From positions 1-64,000 of the forward strand of contig NZ_NNBL01000006.1 of NCBI RefSeq assembly GCF_002803065.1: a DNA stretch of 64,000 nucleotides, written 5' to 3'. The stretch comes from Streptomyces sp. CB01635 (GTDB lineage Bacteria > Actinomycetota > Actinomycetes > Streptomycetales > Streptomycetaceae). A program made the position numbers and the translations under genes. A model generated the notes under the pieces. The model was not told the origin of the DNA. It saw nothing but the letters and a program-made list of their open reading frames with translations, and made no database searches. This document shows positions 1 through 7,809 of the stretch, piece after piece. The first letter of the stretch is position 1. The number at the start of each line of letters is the position of its first letter.

Positions 1-61
1 CAGCGCCGAGATCGGCGCCTCCATCACCTCCGGCGCCACCATCTGCGAGATCAAGGACTGA
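1..61 (+). CDS. Acetyl/propionyl-CoA carboxylase alpha chain, C-terminal end (partial)
   Basis: Only the last 19 codons and the TGA are in the window (frame starting at base 2). The peptide ends GATICEIKD, the usual finish of the biotinyl domain of actinobacterial AccA-type biotin carboxylase/BCCP fusion proteins. These carboxylate biotin with ATP and bicarbonate and pass it to an acyl-CoA carboxyltransferase beta subunit. The biotinylated lysine lies upstream, outside the window. A strong hairpin follows, so this is the end of a transcription unit. The identification rests on a short tail. Confidence 0.6.
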   Translation, partial: SAEIGASITSGATICEIKD

Positions 62-84
62 CCCTGATCTGCTGTCAGGGCACC

Positions 85-135
85 TGACGCGAACGCCCGG
101 CGGACCGGAAGACGGTCCACCGGGCGTTCGCGTCA
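85..135 (+). terminator. Rho-independent-type hairpin after the carboxylase gene
   Basis: Two 23-base arms (85-107 and 113-135) pair with a single mismatch around a 5-base loop. No U-tract follows, which is common in Streptomyces. Confidence 0.75.
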
Positions 136-205
136 TTTCGGTCCGTGGTCCGGCCGTCGCGGGATCAGGCATCCTGGAGAGCGCGCGCACGACCAGGGAG
201 GACCG

Positions 206-811
206 ATGACGACCGGCACGGACCAGACGGACCGGCCCCGCCCGGCCCCTTCCGTACGCCCCATGCGGGCCGACGCACGCCGGAACTACGAGCGACTGCT
301 CGCGGAGGCGCGTACGGCGTTCGCGGAGCACGGCACGGGCGCGTCCCTGGAGGACGTGGCGCGGCGCGCGGGCGTCGGCATCGGGACGCTCTACCGGCAC
401 TTCCCGAACCGGCACGCGCTGATGAGCGCGGTCTTCGAGGACGCGGTGAATGATCTGCTGGCGCGCTCGCGGGCGCTGCTCGCGGACCCGCAGCCATGCT
501 CGGCGCTCGTGGCATGGCTGCGCGACATCATCACTCATGCGGGTGAGTACCGCGGGCTCTCACGTGCCCTCATGTCGGCGTCGCACGACGCCAGTTCGGC
601 CCTGTCGCGGTGCAGTACGCCGATGCGCGAGGCGGGCCAGGCTCTGCTGTCCAGGGCGCAGCGGGCAGGTGCCGTACGCGCGGACGTGTCGATCGGCGAT
701 CTGCTTCAGCTGACCAACGCGATCGCGCTGGCGGCGGAGGAGACCCCGGACGACCCGGAGCTGGCGGACCGGCTGCTCCGGCTGACGCTGCGAGGCATCA
801 CAGCAGGCTAG
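206..811 (+). CDS. TetR-family transcriptional regulator
   Basis: A 201-residue regulator. The N-terminal helix-turn-helix covers about residues 25-70, with EDVARRAGVGIGTLYRHF as the classical TetR recognition helix. The all-helical ligand/dimer domain, of the SbtR-like C-terminal type, follows. The ATG at 206 is preceded by a good ribosome site (AGGGAGGA, 195-202). It stands alone between the carboxylase terminator and a convergent DeoR-type regulator, so its target cannot be read from context. It probably represses itself or a distant efflux or redox gene. Confidence 0.85.
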   Translation: MTTGTDQTDRPRPAPSVRPMRADARRNYERLLAEARTAFAEHGTGASLEDVARRAGVGIGTLYRHFPNRHALMSAVFEDAVNDLLARSRALLADPQPCSALVAWLRDIITHAGEYRGLSRALMSASHDASSALSRCSTPMREAGQALLSRAQRAGAVRADVSIGDLLQLTNAIALAAEETPDDPELADRLLRLTLRGITAG

Positions 812-891
812 GACTGCGGCCCACGACCGGCGACCGGCCCCGACGACCCGCAGCCGTACCGAGAAGGGCTCAGCCCCGCACGGAGTGCTGC

Positions 892-1857
892 TCAGCGCCG
901 CCGGAGGTCGGCCACCCTTGCCGCGCGCTCAGGGGGTGCCTGGTCGAGGGCGGAAGCGCTGCGCAGCTGGGGACCGCCCGGGAGCTGGGTGCGGCGCTGG
1001 CCCGGCAGAGGTACGTCCCGGCGCGCCTGCCGCGCCGGGACGGGATCTCCCCCCGCCGGCCCGGTTCCGGTCGCCGAGGCTCCGGCGATCGCGATCTGCA
1101 CCCCCTGGTCGGCGAGTGCCTGGAGTTCGGTGAGGGCGCGGTCGTCGTGGCCGGGCGGTTCGTCCGTCACGAGGCGCGTGATCACATCGGTCGGCACCGT
1201 CTGGAACATCGTGTCGGTGCCGAGCTTGGAGTGGTCGGCGAGGACGACGACCTCGGCCGCGGCCTGCACCAGCGCGCGGTCGACCGAGGCCGACAGCATG
1301 TTGGACGTGGAGAGGCCGCGTTCGGCGGTCAGACCGCTTCCGGACAGGAAGGCGCGGGTGACTCTGAGTCCCTGGAGGGACTGCTCGGCCCCGCTGCCCA
1401 CGAGTGCGTAGTTGGAACCGCGCAGAGTGCCGCCCGTCATGACGACCTCGACCCTGTTGGCATGGGCCAACGCCTGTGCCACCAGAAGGGAGTTGGTGAC
1501 GACGGTCAGCCCGGGGACGCGCGCGAGCCGGCGGGCCAGCTCCTGCGTGGTCGTACCCGCTCCCACCACAATGGCTTCGCCTTCTTCGACGAGGCCCGCG
1601 GCGAGGTCGGCGATGGCCGTCTTCTCTGCGGTCGCGAGATGTGATTTCTGCGGAAAGCCGGACTCCCGCGTGAATCCGCCCGGCAATACCGCACCGCCAT
1701 GCCGGCGGTCGAGGAGTCCTTCTGCCTCCAGTGCGCGCACGTCCCGCCGTACGGTCACTTCGGAGGTCTGGACGACGCGGGCGAGCTCTCGGAGCGATAC
1801 CGCTCCATTGGCCCGCACCATTTCGAGGATCAATTGACGACGTTCTGCAGCGAACAC
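892..1857 (-). CDS. DeoR/GlpR-family transcriptional regulator
   Basis: 321 residues from a GTG start. The N-terminal DeoR helix-turn-helix (about residues 5-58, ending in the family's RRHGGA motif) is followed by a DeoRC sugar-phosphate sensor domain (about 75-235) with VGAGTTT and TNSLLVAQAL. Family members are normally 250-260 residues. Here a further 60 or so residues are proline- and arginine-rich and match nothing I recognise. The gene lies beside the nucleoside-catabolic block, so it is a candidate sensor of deoxyribose- or ribose-phosphates. However, its own promoter lacks the palindrome found upstream of the salvage genes, so control of that regulon is inference. Confidence 0.85.
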   Translation of the reverse strand: MFAAERRQLILEMVRANGAVSLRELARVVQTSEVTVRRDVRALEAEGLLDRRHGGAVLPGGFTRESGFPQKSHLATAEKTAIADLAAGLVEEGEAIVVGAGTTTQELARRLARVPGLTVVTNSLLVAQALAHANRVEVVMTGGTLRGSNYALVGSGAEQSLQGLRVTRAFLSGSGLTAERGLSTSNMLSASVDRALVQAAAEVVVLADHSKLGTDTMFQTVPTDVITRLVTDEPPGHDDRALTELQALADQGVQIAIAGASATGTGPAGGDPVPARQARRDVPLPGQRRTQLPGGPQLRSASALDQAPPERAARVADLRRR

Positions 1858-1884
1858 GAAACTGACAGTAACCCCAACGACCGT

Positions 1885-1897
1885 CTGCTTTCAGCAG
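1885..1897. promoter_or_regulatory. Short palindrome upstream of the deoR-type gene
   Basis: CTGCT-TTC-AGCAG, a 5-3-5 inverted repeat 28 bases upstream of the GTG. It could be an autoregulatory site. It is short enough to be chance. Confidence 0.25.
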
Positions 1898-2039
1898 TTT
1901 GCGCCGAATAACAGAAGTTGTTCGCACGGAACGACAGGAAGTGGTATAGACGCCTATCTCCAGCGCCTATGCCCGCCGCACGGGTGGCAACAGGCTGTGA
2001 CCTGCGGGAAGTTGATCGTGTCCGGTGAAAGCGCGGTCG

Positions 2040-3488
2040 TCAGGCTTCGTCGGCCGTCTTCCGCGTATGCAGCTGACGCGCCACTTCGGCGATCGAGCCC
2101 GAAAGGGACGGGTACACGGTGAACGCCTTCGCGATCTGCTCGACCGTCAGGTTGTTGTCGACCGCGATCGAGATGGGATGGATCAGCTCGCTCGCCCGCG
2201 GGGCGACGACCACACCGCCCACCACGATGCCCGTGCCGGGCCGGCAGAAGATCTTGACGAAGCCGTCGCGGATGCCCTGCATCTTGGCGCGCGGGTTGCG
2301 CAGCAGCGGCAGCTTCACCCCGCGGGCGTCGATCTTCCCGGCGTCGACGTCGGCCTGCGTGTAGCCGACCGTGGCGATCTCGGGGTCGGTGAAGACGTTC
2401 GAGGAGACCGTCTTGAGGTTCAACGGGGCCACCGCGTCGCCGAGGAAGTGGTAGACGGCGATGCGGCCCTGCATGGCGGCCACGGAGGCGAGCGCGAAGA
2501 CGCCGGTCACGTCACCGGCGGCGTACACGCCGGGAGCGGTGGTCCTGGAGACCTTGTCGGTCCAGATGTGCCCGGAGTCCTTGAGCTTGACCCCGGCCTC
2601 CTCCAGGCCCATCCCGCTGCTGTTCGGGATGGCGCCGACGGCCATCAGGCAGTGGGTACCGGAGATGACGCGGCCGTCGGAGAGGGTGACCTCGACGCGG
2701 TCGCCGACGCGCTTGGCGGACTGGGCGCGCGAGCGGGCCATGACGTTCATGCCGCGGCGGCGGAAGACGTCCTCGAGGACGGCGGCGGCGTCCGGGTCCT
2801 CGCCGGGCAGGACGCGGTCGCGGCTGGACACGAGGGTGACGCGCGAGCCGAGGGCCTGGTAGGCGCCGGCGAACTCGGCGCCGGTGACACCGGAACCGAC
2901 CACGATGAGCTCCTCGGGGAGCTCGTCGAGGTCGTAGACCTGGGTCCAGTTGAGGATGCGCTCGCCGTCGGGCTGGGCGTCGGGCACCTCGCGCGGGTGG
3001 CCGCCGGTGGCGATCAGGACGGCGTCGGCGGTGAGGGTCTCCTCGGTGCCGTCGGCGGTGCGCACGACGACCTTGCGGGAGCCGTCGGCGGCCTGCTGGC
3101 CTTCGAGGCGGCCGCGGCCGCGCATCACGCGGGCGCCGGCCCGGGTGACGGACGCGGTGATGTCGTGGGACTGGGCGAGCGCGAGGCGCTTCACACGCCG
3201 GTTGACCTTGCCGAGGTCCACACCGACGACCCGCGCGGGGCTGTCGATGTGCGGGGTGTCGTCGGCGACGATGATCCCCAGCTCCTCGTACGACGAGTCG
3301 AAGGTGGTCATCACCTCGGCCGTCGCGATCAGGGTCTTGGACGGGACGCAGTCGGTGAGCACCGACGCCCCGCCCAGGCCGTCGCAGTCGACGACGGTCA
3401 CCTCCGCGCCGAGCTGGGCAGCCACGAGGGCCGCCTCATATCCGCCAGGTCCGCCACCGATGATCACGATCCGAGTCACGTACTCCAT
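2040..3488 (-). CDS. lpdA: NAD(P)H-quinone dehydrogenase, LpdA-type flavoprotein
   Basis: 482 residues from the ATG at 3488 (MEYVTRIVIIGGGPGGYEAA). It has the FAD GxGxxG motif at residues 10-16, a second dinucleotide-binding GSGVTGAEF segment near the middle, and the FAD motif YAAGDVTG. The redox-active dithiol of lipoamide dehydrogenases is broken: the segment reads GGASVLTDCVPSK, with Ser42 replacing the first cysteine and only Cys47 kept. The C-terminal His-Pro of the family reads YPSLSGS. That pattern matches mycobacterial LpdA (Rv3303c), which is not a lipoamide dehydrogenase but a quinone-reducing enzyme. The reading frame stays open for another 81 codons upstream without coding character, so the internal ATG is preferred. 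Confidence 0.88.
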   Translation of the reverse strand: MEYVTRIVIIGGGPGGYEAALVAAQLGAEVTVVDCDGLGGASVLTDCVPSKTLIATAEVMTTFDSSYEELGIIVADDTPHIDSPARVVGVDLGKVNRRVKRLALAQSHDITASVTRAGARVMRGRGRLEGQQAADGSRKVVVRTADGTEETLTADAVLIATGGHPREVPDAQPDGERILNWTQVYDLDELPEELIVVGSGVTGAEFAGAYQALGSRVTLVSSRDRVLPGEDPDAAAVLEDVFRRRGMNVMARSRAQSAKRVGDRVEVTLSDGRVISGTHCLMAVGAIPNSSGMGLEEAGVKLKDSGHIWTDKVSRTTAPGVYAAGDVTGVFALASVAAMQGRIAVYHFLGDAVAPLNLKTVSSNVFTDPEIATVGYTQADVDAGKIDARGVKLPLLRNPRAKMQGIRDGFVKIFCRPGTGIVVGGVVVAPRASELIHPISIAVDNNLTVEQIAKAFTVYPSLSGSIAEVARQLHTRKTADEA

Positions 3489-3605
3489 TGTCCCGCACGC
3501 TTCAAGTGCTTTCGCCCCGGGGGCCTCCGTCCGTGCGCGTCCCACGTCGGAGGGGTCTTGTGTTACAGGAGGGACCCCGGCCCCACCTGCCGTACCCTCG
3601 ACCAC

Positions 3606-4043
3606 ATGTCGCTCTACGCCGCATACGCAAGCAATCTCGACGCGCGGCTGATGACGCGCCGCGCACCGCACTCGCCGATGCGCGCGACGGGCTGGCTCAG
3701 CGGCTGGCGGCTGACGTTCGGGGGCGAGCACATGGGCTGGGAAGGCGCGCTCGCGACCCTCGTCGAGGCGCCCCGCTCACAGGTCTTCGTCGCGCTGTAC
3801 GACATCGCGCCGATGGACGAGGACTCCATGGACCGCTGGGAGGGCGTGGGGCTCGACATCTACCGGCGCATGCGCGTACGCGTGGACACGCTGGAGGGTG
3901 AGGAACCCGCCTGGGTGTACGTGCTCAACGGGTACGAGGGCGGCTTCCCCTCGGCCCGCTATCTCGGCGAGCTGGCGGACGCGGCGGAGTCGGCCGGAGC
4001 CCCGCACGACTACGTGATGGAACTGCGCAAGCACCCCTGCTGA
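3606..4043 (+). CDS. Gamma-glutamylcyclotransferase-like (BtrG/AIG2 fold) protein
   Basis: 145 residues starting MSLYAAYASNLD. The AAYxSNL element is the substrate-loop signature of the gamma-glutamylcyclotransferase fold, and WEGVGLDIYRRMRV/WVYVLNGYEGG fits the barrel's later strands. Such enzymes cyclise gamma-glutamyl groups to 5-oxoproline, but the true substrate here is unknown. The ATG lies 117 bases from the divergent lpdA start and the two probably share a promoter region. The frame is open far upstream, antisense to lpdA, and that part is not coding. Confidence 0.75.
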   Translation: MSLYAAYASNLDARLMTRRAPHSPMRATGWLSGWRLTFGGEHMGWEGALATLVEAPRSQVFVALYDIAPMDEDSMDRWEGVGLDIYRRMRVRVDTLEGEEPAWVYVLNGYEGGFPSARYLGELADAAESAGAPHDYVMELRKHPC

Positions 4044-4098
4044 GCGTGCTTCGTCGGAAACGACAACACAACGATCCCGATCCCGTGAGGTCTGTCAT

Positions 4099-4110
4099 CT
4101 ACGCGCGTAG
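4099..4110. promoter_or_regulatory. Nucleoside-regulon palindrome upstream of punA
   Basis: CTACGCGCGTAG, a perfect 12-bp palindrome ending 25 bases before the punA GTG. The identical 12-mer recurs upstream of deoC and add. Near-identical versions lie before deoA, the nucleoside ABC operon and bmpA. Confidence 0.75.
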
Positions 4111-4135
4111 GACCGAACCGGCTACCCTCGATCGC

Positions 4136-4972
4136 GTGAACGCATCTGTTACTCCGGACAACATCCAGGGCGCCACCCGTTTCGATCCCCGGGTCGCCGC
4201 CGACGCCGCCGCCTCGCGCCTGCGCGAGCTCACGGGCGCCGACACCCACGACGTCGCCCTCGTGATGGGCTCCGGCTGGGCACCGGCCGTGGACGCCCTC
4301 GGCACCCCCGAGGCCGAGTTCCCCGTCACCGAGCTGCCCGGCTTCCCGCCGCCGGCCGTCGAGGGCCACGGCGGAAAGATCCGCTCGTACAAGATCGGTG
4401 ACAAGCGCGCCCTCGTCTTCCTCGGCCGCACGCACTACTACGAGGGCCGCGGTGTCGCGTCCGTCGCGCACGGCGTCCGTACCGCCGTCGCCGCGGGCTG
4501 CAAGACCATCGTGCTGACCAACGGCTGCGGCGGTCTGCGCGAGGGCATGCGTCCCGGTCAGCCGGTCCTGATCAGCGACCACCTGAACCTCACGGCGACG
4601 TCGCCGATCGTCGGCGCGAACTTCGTCGACCTCACGGACCTGTACTCCCCGCGCCTGCGCACCCTGTGCAAGGAGATCGACCCCTCCCTCGAAGAGGGCG
4701 TCTACGCGCAGTTCCCCGGCCCGCACTACGAGACGCCGGCCGAGATCCGCATGGCCCGCACGATCGGCGCGGACCTCGTCGGCATGTCGACGGTCCTCGA
4801 GGCCATCGCGGCCCGCGAGGCGGGCGCCGAGGTGCTCGGCATCTCCCTCGTCACGAACCTGGCGGCAGGCATGACGGGCGAGCCCCTCAACCACGAAGAG
4901 GTGCTCCAGGCCGGCCGCGACTCCGCCACCCGCATGGGCGAGCTCCTGGGCAAGGTCCTGGACCGCATCTGA
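4136..4972 (+). CDS. punA: Purine nucleoside phosphorylase
   Basis: 278 residues from a GTG (MNASVTPDNIQG). It phosphorolyses inosine/guanosine and deoxy forms to base plus (deoxy)ribose-1-phosphate. Family marks are visible: VMGSGWAP phosphate loop, GRTHYYEG, FPGPHYETPAEIRM around the purine pocket, and GMSTVLEAIAAREAG of the trimeric PNP class. A TACCCT element 8 bases before the GTG suggests a leaderless transcript. An in-frame open stretch upstream contains the operator and is not coding. The phosphosugar mutase follows 33 bases downstream on the same strand, consistent with one operon that isomerises the pentose-1-phosphate product. Confidence 0.93.
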   Translation: MNASVTPDNIQGATRFDPRVAADAAASRLRELTGADTHDVALVMGSGWAPAVDALGTPEAEFPVTELPGFPPPAVEGHGGKIRSYKIGDKRALVFLGRTHYYEGRGVASVAHGVRTAVAAGCKTIVLTNGCGGLREGMRPGQPVLISDHLNLTATSPIVGANFVDLTDLYSPRLRTLCKEIDPSLEEGVYAQFPGPHYETPAEIRMARTIGADLVGMSTVLEAIAAREAGAEVLGISLVTNLAAGMTGEPLNHEEVLQAGRDSATRMGELLGKVLDRI

Positions 4973-5005
4973 TCCCGTAGAGACACGCGAGAGGCTGGAC
5001 GAACC

Positions 5006-6655
5006 GTGACCTTGCAGGACACCGAACTGCTCGCCAGGGCCGAGGCCTGGCTGGCCGAGGACCCCGACCCGGAGACCCGCGAGGAGCTGGCGAAGCTCAT
5101 CGAGAGCGCCGACACCCCGGCGCTCGCCGAACGCTTCGCCGGCACGCTCCAGTTCGGCACCGCGGGCCTGCGCGGCGAGCTCGGCGCGGGCCCCATGCGG
5201 ATGAACCGCTCCGTGGTCATCCGCGCGGCGGCGGGCCTCGCGGCGTACCTCAAGAGCAAGGGCGAGGCGGGCGGCCTGGTCGTCGTCGGGTACGACGCGC
5301 GCCACAAGTCGGCGGACTTCGCGCGGGACACGGCGGCCGTCATGACGGGCGCCGGCCTGCGCGCCGCGGTACTGCCGCGCCCGCTGCCCACCCCGGTCCT
5401 CGCCTTCGCCATACGGCACCTGGGCGCGGTCGCGGGCGTGGAGGTCACGGCCAGCCACAACCCGCCCCGCGACAACGGCTACAAGGTCTACCTGGGCGAC
5501 GGCTCCCAGATCGTGCCGCCCTCGGACGCCGAGATCGCGGCCGAGATCGCGGCGATTCGCACCCTCCACGACGTACCCCGCCCGGACTCCGGCTGGGAAA
5601 CGCTCGGCGAGGACGTCCTGGAGGCCTACCTGGCCCGCACGGACGCGGTCCTGTCCCCGGACTCCCCGCGCACGGCGCGCACGGTCTACACGGCGATGCA
5701 CGGCGTCGGCAAGGACACCCTGCTCGCCGCGTTCGCACGAGCGGGCTTCCCCGAGCCGACCCTCGTGGCCGAGCAGGCGGACCCGGACCCGGACTTCCCG
5801 ACGGTGGCGTTCCCGAACCCGGAAGAACCGGGAGCAATGGACCTGGCCTTCGCGACAGCCGGCGAAGCCGCCCCCGACCTGATCATCGCGAACGACCCGG
5901 ACGCGGACCGCTGCGCAGTAGCCGTAAAAGACAACGACGACTGGCGAATGCTGCGAGGCGACGAGGTAGGCGCGCTGCTGGCGGCCCACCTGGTGGCACG
6001 AGGAGCAAGGGGCGTGTTCGCGGAGTCGATCGTCTCGTCCTCCCTGCTCGGCCGTATCGCCGAAGCGGCCGGCCTCCCCTACGAGGAAACCCTGACGGGC
6101 TTCAAGTGGATCGCCCGGGTGGACGGCCTGCGCTACGGGTACGAGGAGGCGCTCGGCTACTGCGTGGACCCGGAGGGCGTACGGGACAAGGACGGCATCA
6201 CGGCGGCGCTGCTGGTCACTGAACTGGCCTCGACGCTCAAGGAAAACGGCCGCACCCTCCTGGACGCACTCGACGACCTGGCGGTGGCCCACGGCCTGCA
6301 CGCGACGGACCAGCTCTCCGTACGGGTCGAGGACCTCACGATCATCGCGAGGGCGATGACCGCTCTCCGCGAGACACCGCCGACAGAACTGGCGGGCCTC
6401 CCGGTGGTGAAGGCGGAGGACCTCACCCACGGCACGGCAACGCTCCCGCCCACAGACGGCCTCCGCTACACGCTGGACGGCGAGTACCGAGCCCGGGTGA
6501 TCGTCCGCCCGAGCGGCACAGAGCCCAAGCTGAAGTGCTACTTGGAAGCAGTGATCCCAGTGGCGAAGCGCTCAGACCTCCCCTCCGCCCGAGCAGAGGG
6601 AACGCGGGTACTCAACGCAATCAAGCAAGACCTGTCAGCCGCGGCAGGAATCTGA
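5006..6655 (+). CDS. Phosphohexomutase-superfamily enzyme, probable phosphopentomutase
   Basis: 549 residues, GTG start. All four superfamily loops are present: catalytic phosphoserine loop TASHNPP (Ser150), metal loop DPDADR (297-302), sugar loop GFKWI with EEALGY, and phosphate-binding RPSGTEPKLK near the C-terminus. The length and the NGYKVYLGDG motif are closest to the PGM2-like branch, to which human PGM2, a phosphopentomutase, belongs. Annotations usually say phosphomannomutase or phosphoglucomutase (manB). Its place between punA and deoC, with no separate deoB in the window, suggests that it converts (deoxy)ribose-1-P to 5-P. The substrate is inference; the superfamily is certain. Confidence 0.88.
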   Translation: MTLQDTELLARAEAWLAEDPDPETREELAKLIESADTPALAERFAGTLQFGTAGLRGELGAGPMRMNRSVVIRAAAGLAAYLKSKGEAGGLVVVGYDARHKSADFARDTAAVMTGAGLRAAVLPRPLPTPVLAFAIRHLGAVAGVEVTASHNPPRDNGYKVYLGDGSQIVPPSDAEIAAEIAAIRTLHDVPRPDSGWETLGEDVLEAYLARTDAVLSPDSPRTARTVYTAMHGVGKDTLLAAFARAGFPEPTLVAEQADPDPDFPTVAFPNPEEPGAMDLAFATAGEAAPDLIIANDPDADRCAVAVKDNDDWRMLRGDEVGALLAAHLVARGARGVFAESIVSSSLLGRIAEAAGLPYEETLTGFKWIARVDGLRYGYEEALGYCVDPEGVRDKDGITAALLVTELASTLKENGRTLLDALDDLAVAHGLHATDQLSVRVEDLTIIARAMTALRETPPTELAGLPVVKAEDLTHGTATLPPTDGLRYTLDGEYRARVIVRPSGTEPKLKCYLEAVIPVAKRSDLPSARAEGTRVLNAIKQDLSAAAGI

Positions 6656-6667
6656 AAAAGGGCAAGC

Positions 6668-6702
6668 GAAAGGCCGGGGTCGAAAGCCGACCCCGGCCTT
6701 TC
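6668..6702. terminator. Bidirectional terminator between phosphomutase and PH-domain gene
   Basis: Perfect 15-bp stem (6668-6682 with 6688-6702) and a 5-base loop. A-rich bases lead in on the plus strand. It lies between convergent genes and can serve both. Confidence 0.85.
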
Positions 6703-6729
6703 CCATACCTGAGCGACTACGCCCAAAGG

Positions 6730-7353
6730 TCAGCCAATGGCGACCAGCACGGCCATGAGAACCGCACCCACAGCCACAGGCGCAACAATCTCGTAGGCCC
6801 AGCGGATCGAGGGCTCGCCCTGGGCGGACGGCTTGTCGGCGCGGTCCCGGGCCAGCTCGCGGATCTCGTCCAAGGACTGATCGCCGGCGGCCCTGCGAGG
6901 CACGGAATCGGCCTCCCCCTTCAGGCCGCCGCCCTTGCGCCCACCCGCCGCCCGGTTGGCCTTCTTACGGGCGCGCATGGAGACCGGGATGGCCCAGAGC
7001 TGGTACTTGTCCCCACCCTCGGTGAAGACCTCGCTGGAGTAGCCGGCCCGCAGATCGGCGACGGACGCCCAGGGCAGGGTGATCACACGGAACGGATTAC
7101 GAACGCGCAGCCGGTCCTCATTCGCGTACACCGCGGGCCGGACCGTGAACGCGACGACGAGCGGCGCGACGAAAAGCAGCCCCGCGACGGCCAGCCAGGC
7201 GGTGCGTGCGTCGCCATTGAGCAGGGCGTCGAAACCGAGCCAGGCCCCCATCACGAGCAGCAGGACGCCACCTGCGATACCGGCGGGAGAACGGTAGGTC
7301 CGCTCCGCTGCCACGGGTTGCGTGACGGAGTGCTGGGATTCCGGGGTCTTCAT
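6730..7353 (-). CDS. PH-domain (bPH6-type) membrane protein
   Basis: 207 residues from the ATG at 7353 (MKTPESQHSV). Two adjacent hydrophobic segments (about residues 26-45 and 50-70) form a membrane hairpin. A bacterial PH-like domain follows (about 72-125: VYANEDRLRVRNPFRVITLPWASV), then a charged linker and a C-terminal transmembrane helix (about 187-206). The function is unknown. Such proteins are common and conserved in Streptomyces between the phosphomutase and deoC. The frame is open for 178 more codons upstream, but these are cysteine/glycine-rich and antisense to a tandem repeat, so the start is placed at 7353. Confidence 0.75.
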   Translation of the reverse strand: MKTPESQHSVTQPVAAERTYRSPAGIAGGVLLLVMGAWLGFDALLNGDARTAWLAVAGLLFVAPLVVAFTVRPAVYANEDRLRVRNPFRVITLPWASVADLRAGYSSEVFTEGGDKYQLWAIPVSMRARKKANRAAGGRKGGGLKGEADSVPRRAAGDQSLDEIRELARDRADKPSAQGEPSIRWAYEIVAPVAVGAVLMAVLVAIG

Positions 7354-7388
7354 ACTCCGATGATGCCTGAAGCCGACAAGGACGTTCA

Positions 7389-7607
7389 TCACAGCCTGAG
7401 AACAACCACAGGAGCCTCTGCATACCCGTGAGCCCCACCGGCGCTCAGCCGCGTACGAGACTTGGCCGGAGACAGCGAAGTCCCACCGGCCGTGAGACGC
7501 CGACGAAACGGGAGGGGACGTGGGGGCATGTGCGCGCGCAGCCACCAGCACCACGCACAGGCAATCAGCTGGCTGACGAAAACCCATAGAACAGCGAGCA
7601 CGTACAT
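7389..7607 (-). CDS. Possible 72-residue single-span membrane protein (doubtful)
   Basis: From an ATG at 7607 with a G-rich stretch just upstream, the frame encodes MYVLAVLWVFVSQLIACAW followed by CWWLRAH. This is a convincing hydrophobic helix with positive flank and then a basic tail. The rest of the ORF has no family resemblance, and its N-terminal extension is translated repeat. It may be fortuitous in GC-rich DNA. No expression evidence is available. Confidence 0.25.
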   Translation of the reverse strand: MYVLAVLWVFVSQLIACAWCWWLRAHMPPRPLPFRRRLTAGGTSLSPAKSRTRLSAGGAHGYAEAPVVVLRL

Positions 7608-7656
7608 GCCCCCACGGCCCCGCACCCAAAAACGCACCTGACGAGCCCACACCGAG

Positions 7657-7684
7657 CCCGCACCCGCACCCGCACCCGCACCCG
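7657..7684. repeat. Hexanucleotide tandem repeat (CCCGCA)n
   Basis: Four full CCCGCA units plus CCCG, with another ACCCGCACCCGACGA copy 20 bases later. It lies about 100 bases before the deoC operator. This is probably simple-sequence slippage. Confidence 0.7.
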
Positions 7685-7784
7685 ACAACGAAGGAACCCG
7701 CACCCGACGAAACAACGCCCCCCACGCAGCGGCACCGGAACCCGCCGGAGAGACCCGCCACTCCCCCCTCCCCCTGTACAGCAG

Positions 7785-7796
7785 CTACGCGCGTAG
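7785..7796. promoter_or_regulatory. Nucleoside-regulon palindrome overlapping the deoC promoter
   Basis: A perfect CTACGCGCGTAG ending 13 bases before the deoC GTG. Its right half runs into TAGATA, a good -10 hexamer. A repressor bound here would block the polymerase, and transcription would begin at or next to the start codon (leaderless). Confidence 0.75.
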
Positions 7797-7809
7797 ATAT
7801 GCTCCCCTC

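Larger units (their letters stand above)
7354..7809. other. Intergenic stretch before deoC
   Basis: 456 bases without a confident gene. It holds the promoter side of the PH-domain gene, a hexanucleotide tandem repeat (7657-7684), a doubtful small membrane ORF on the minus strand and, next to deoC, the nucleoside-regulon palindrome. Confidence 0.6.

Noticed and set aside
4010..6430. An 806-residue minus-strand frame under punA and the phosphomutase
   Set aside because: Composition is that of an antisense shadow and both plus-strand genes carry full catalytic motifs.
7657..7699. The CCCGCA repeats as a CRISPR or iteron array
   Set aside because: Units are 6 bases with no spacers and no cas or rep genes nearby; simple tandem repeat.
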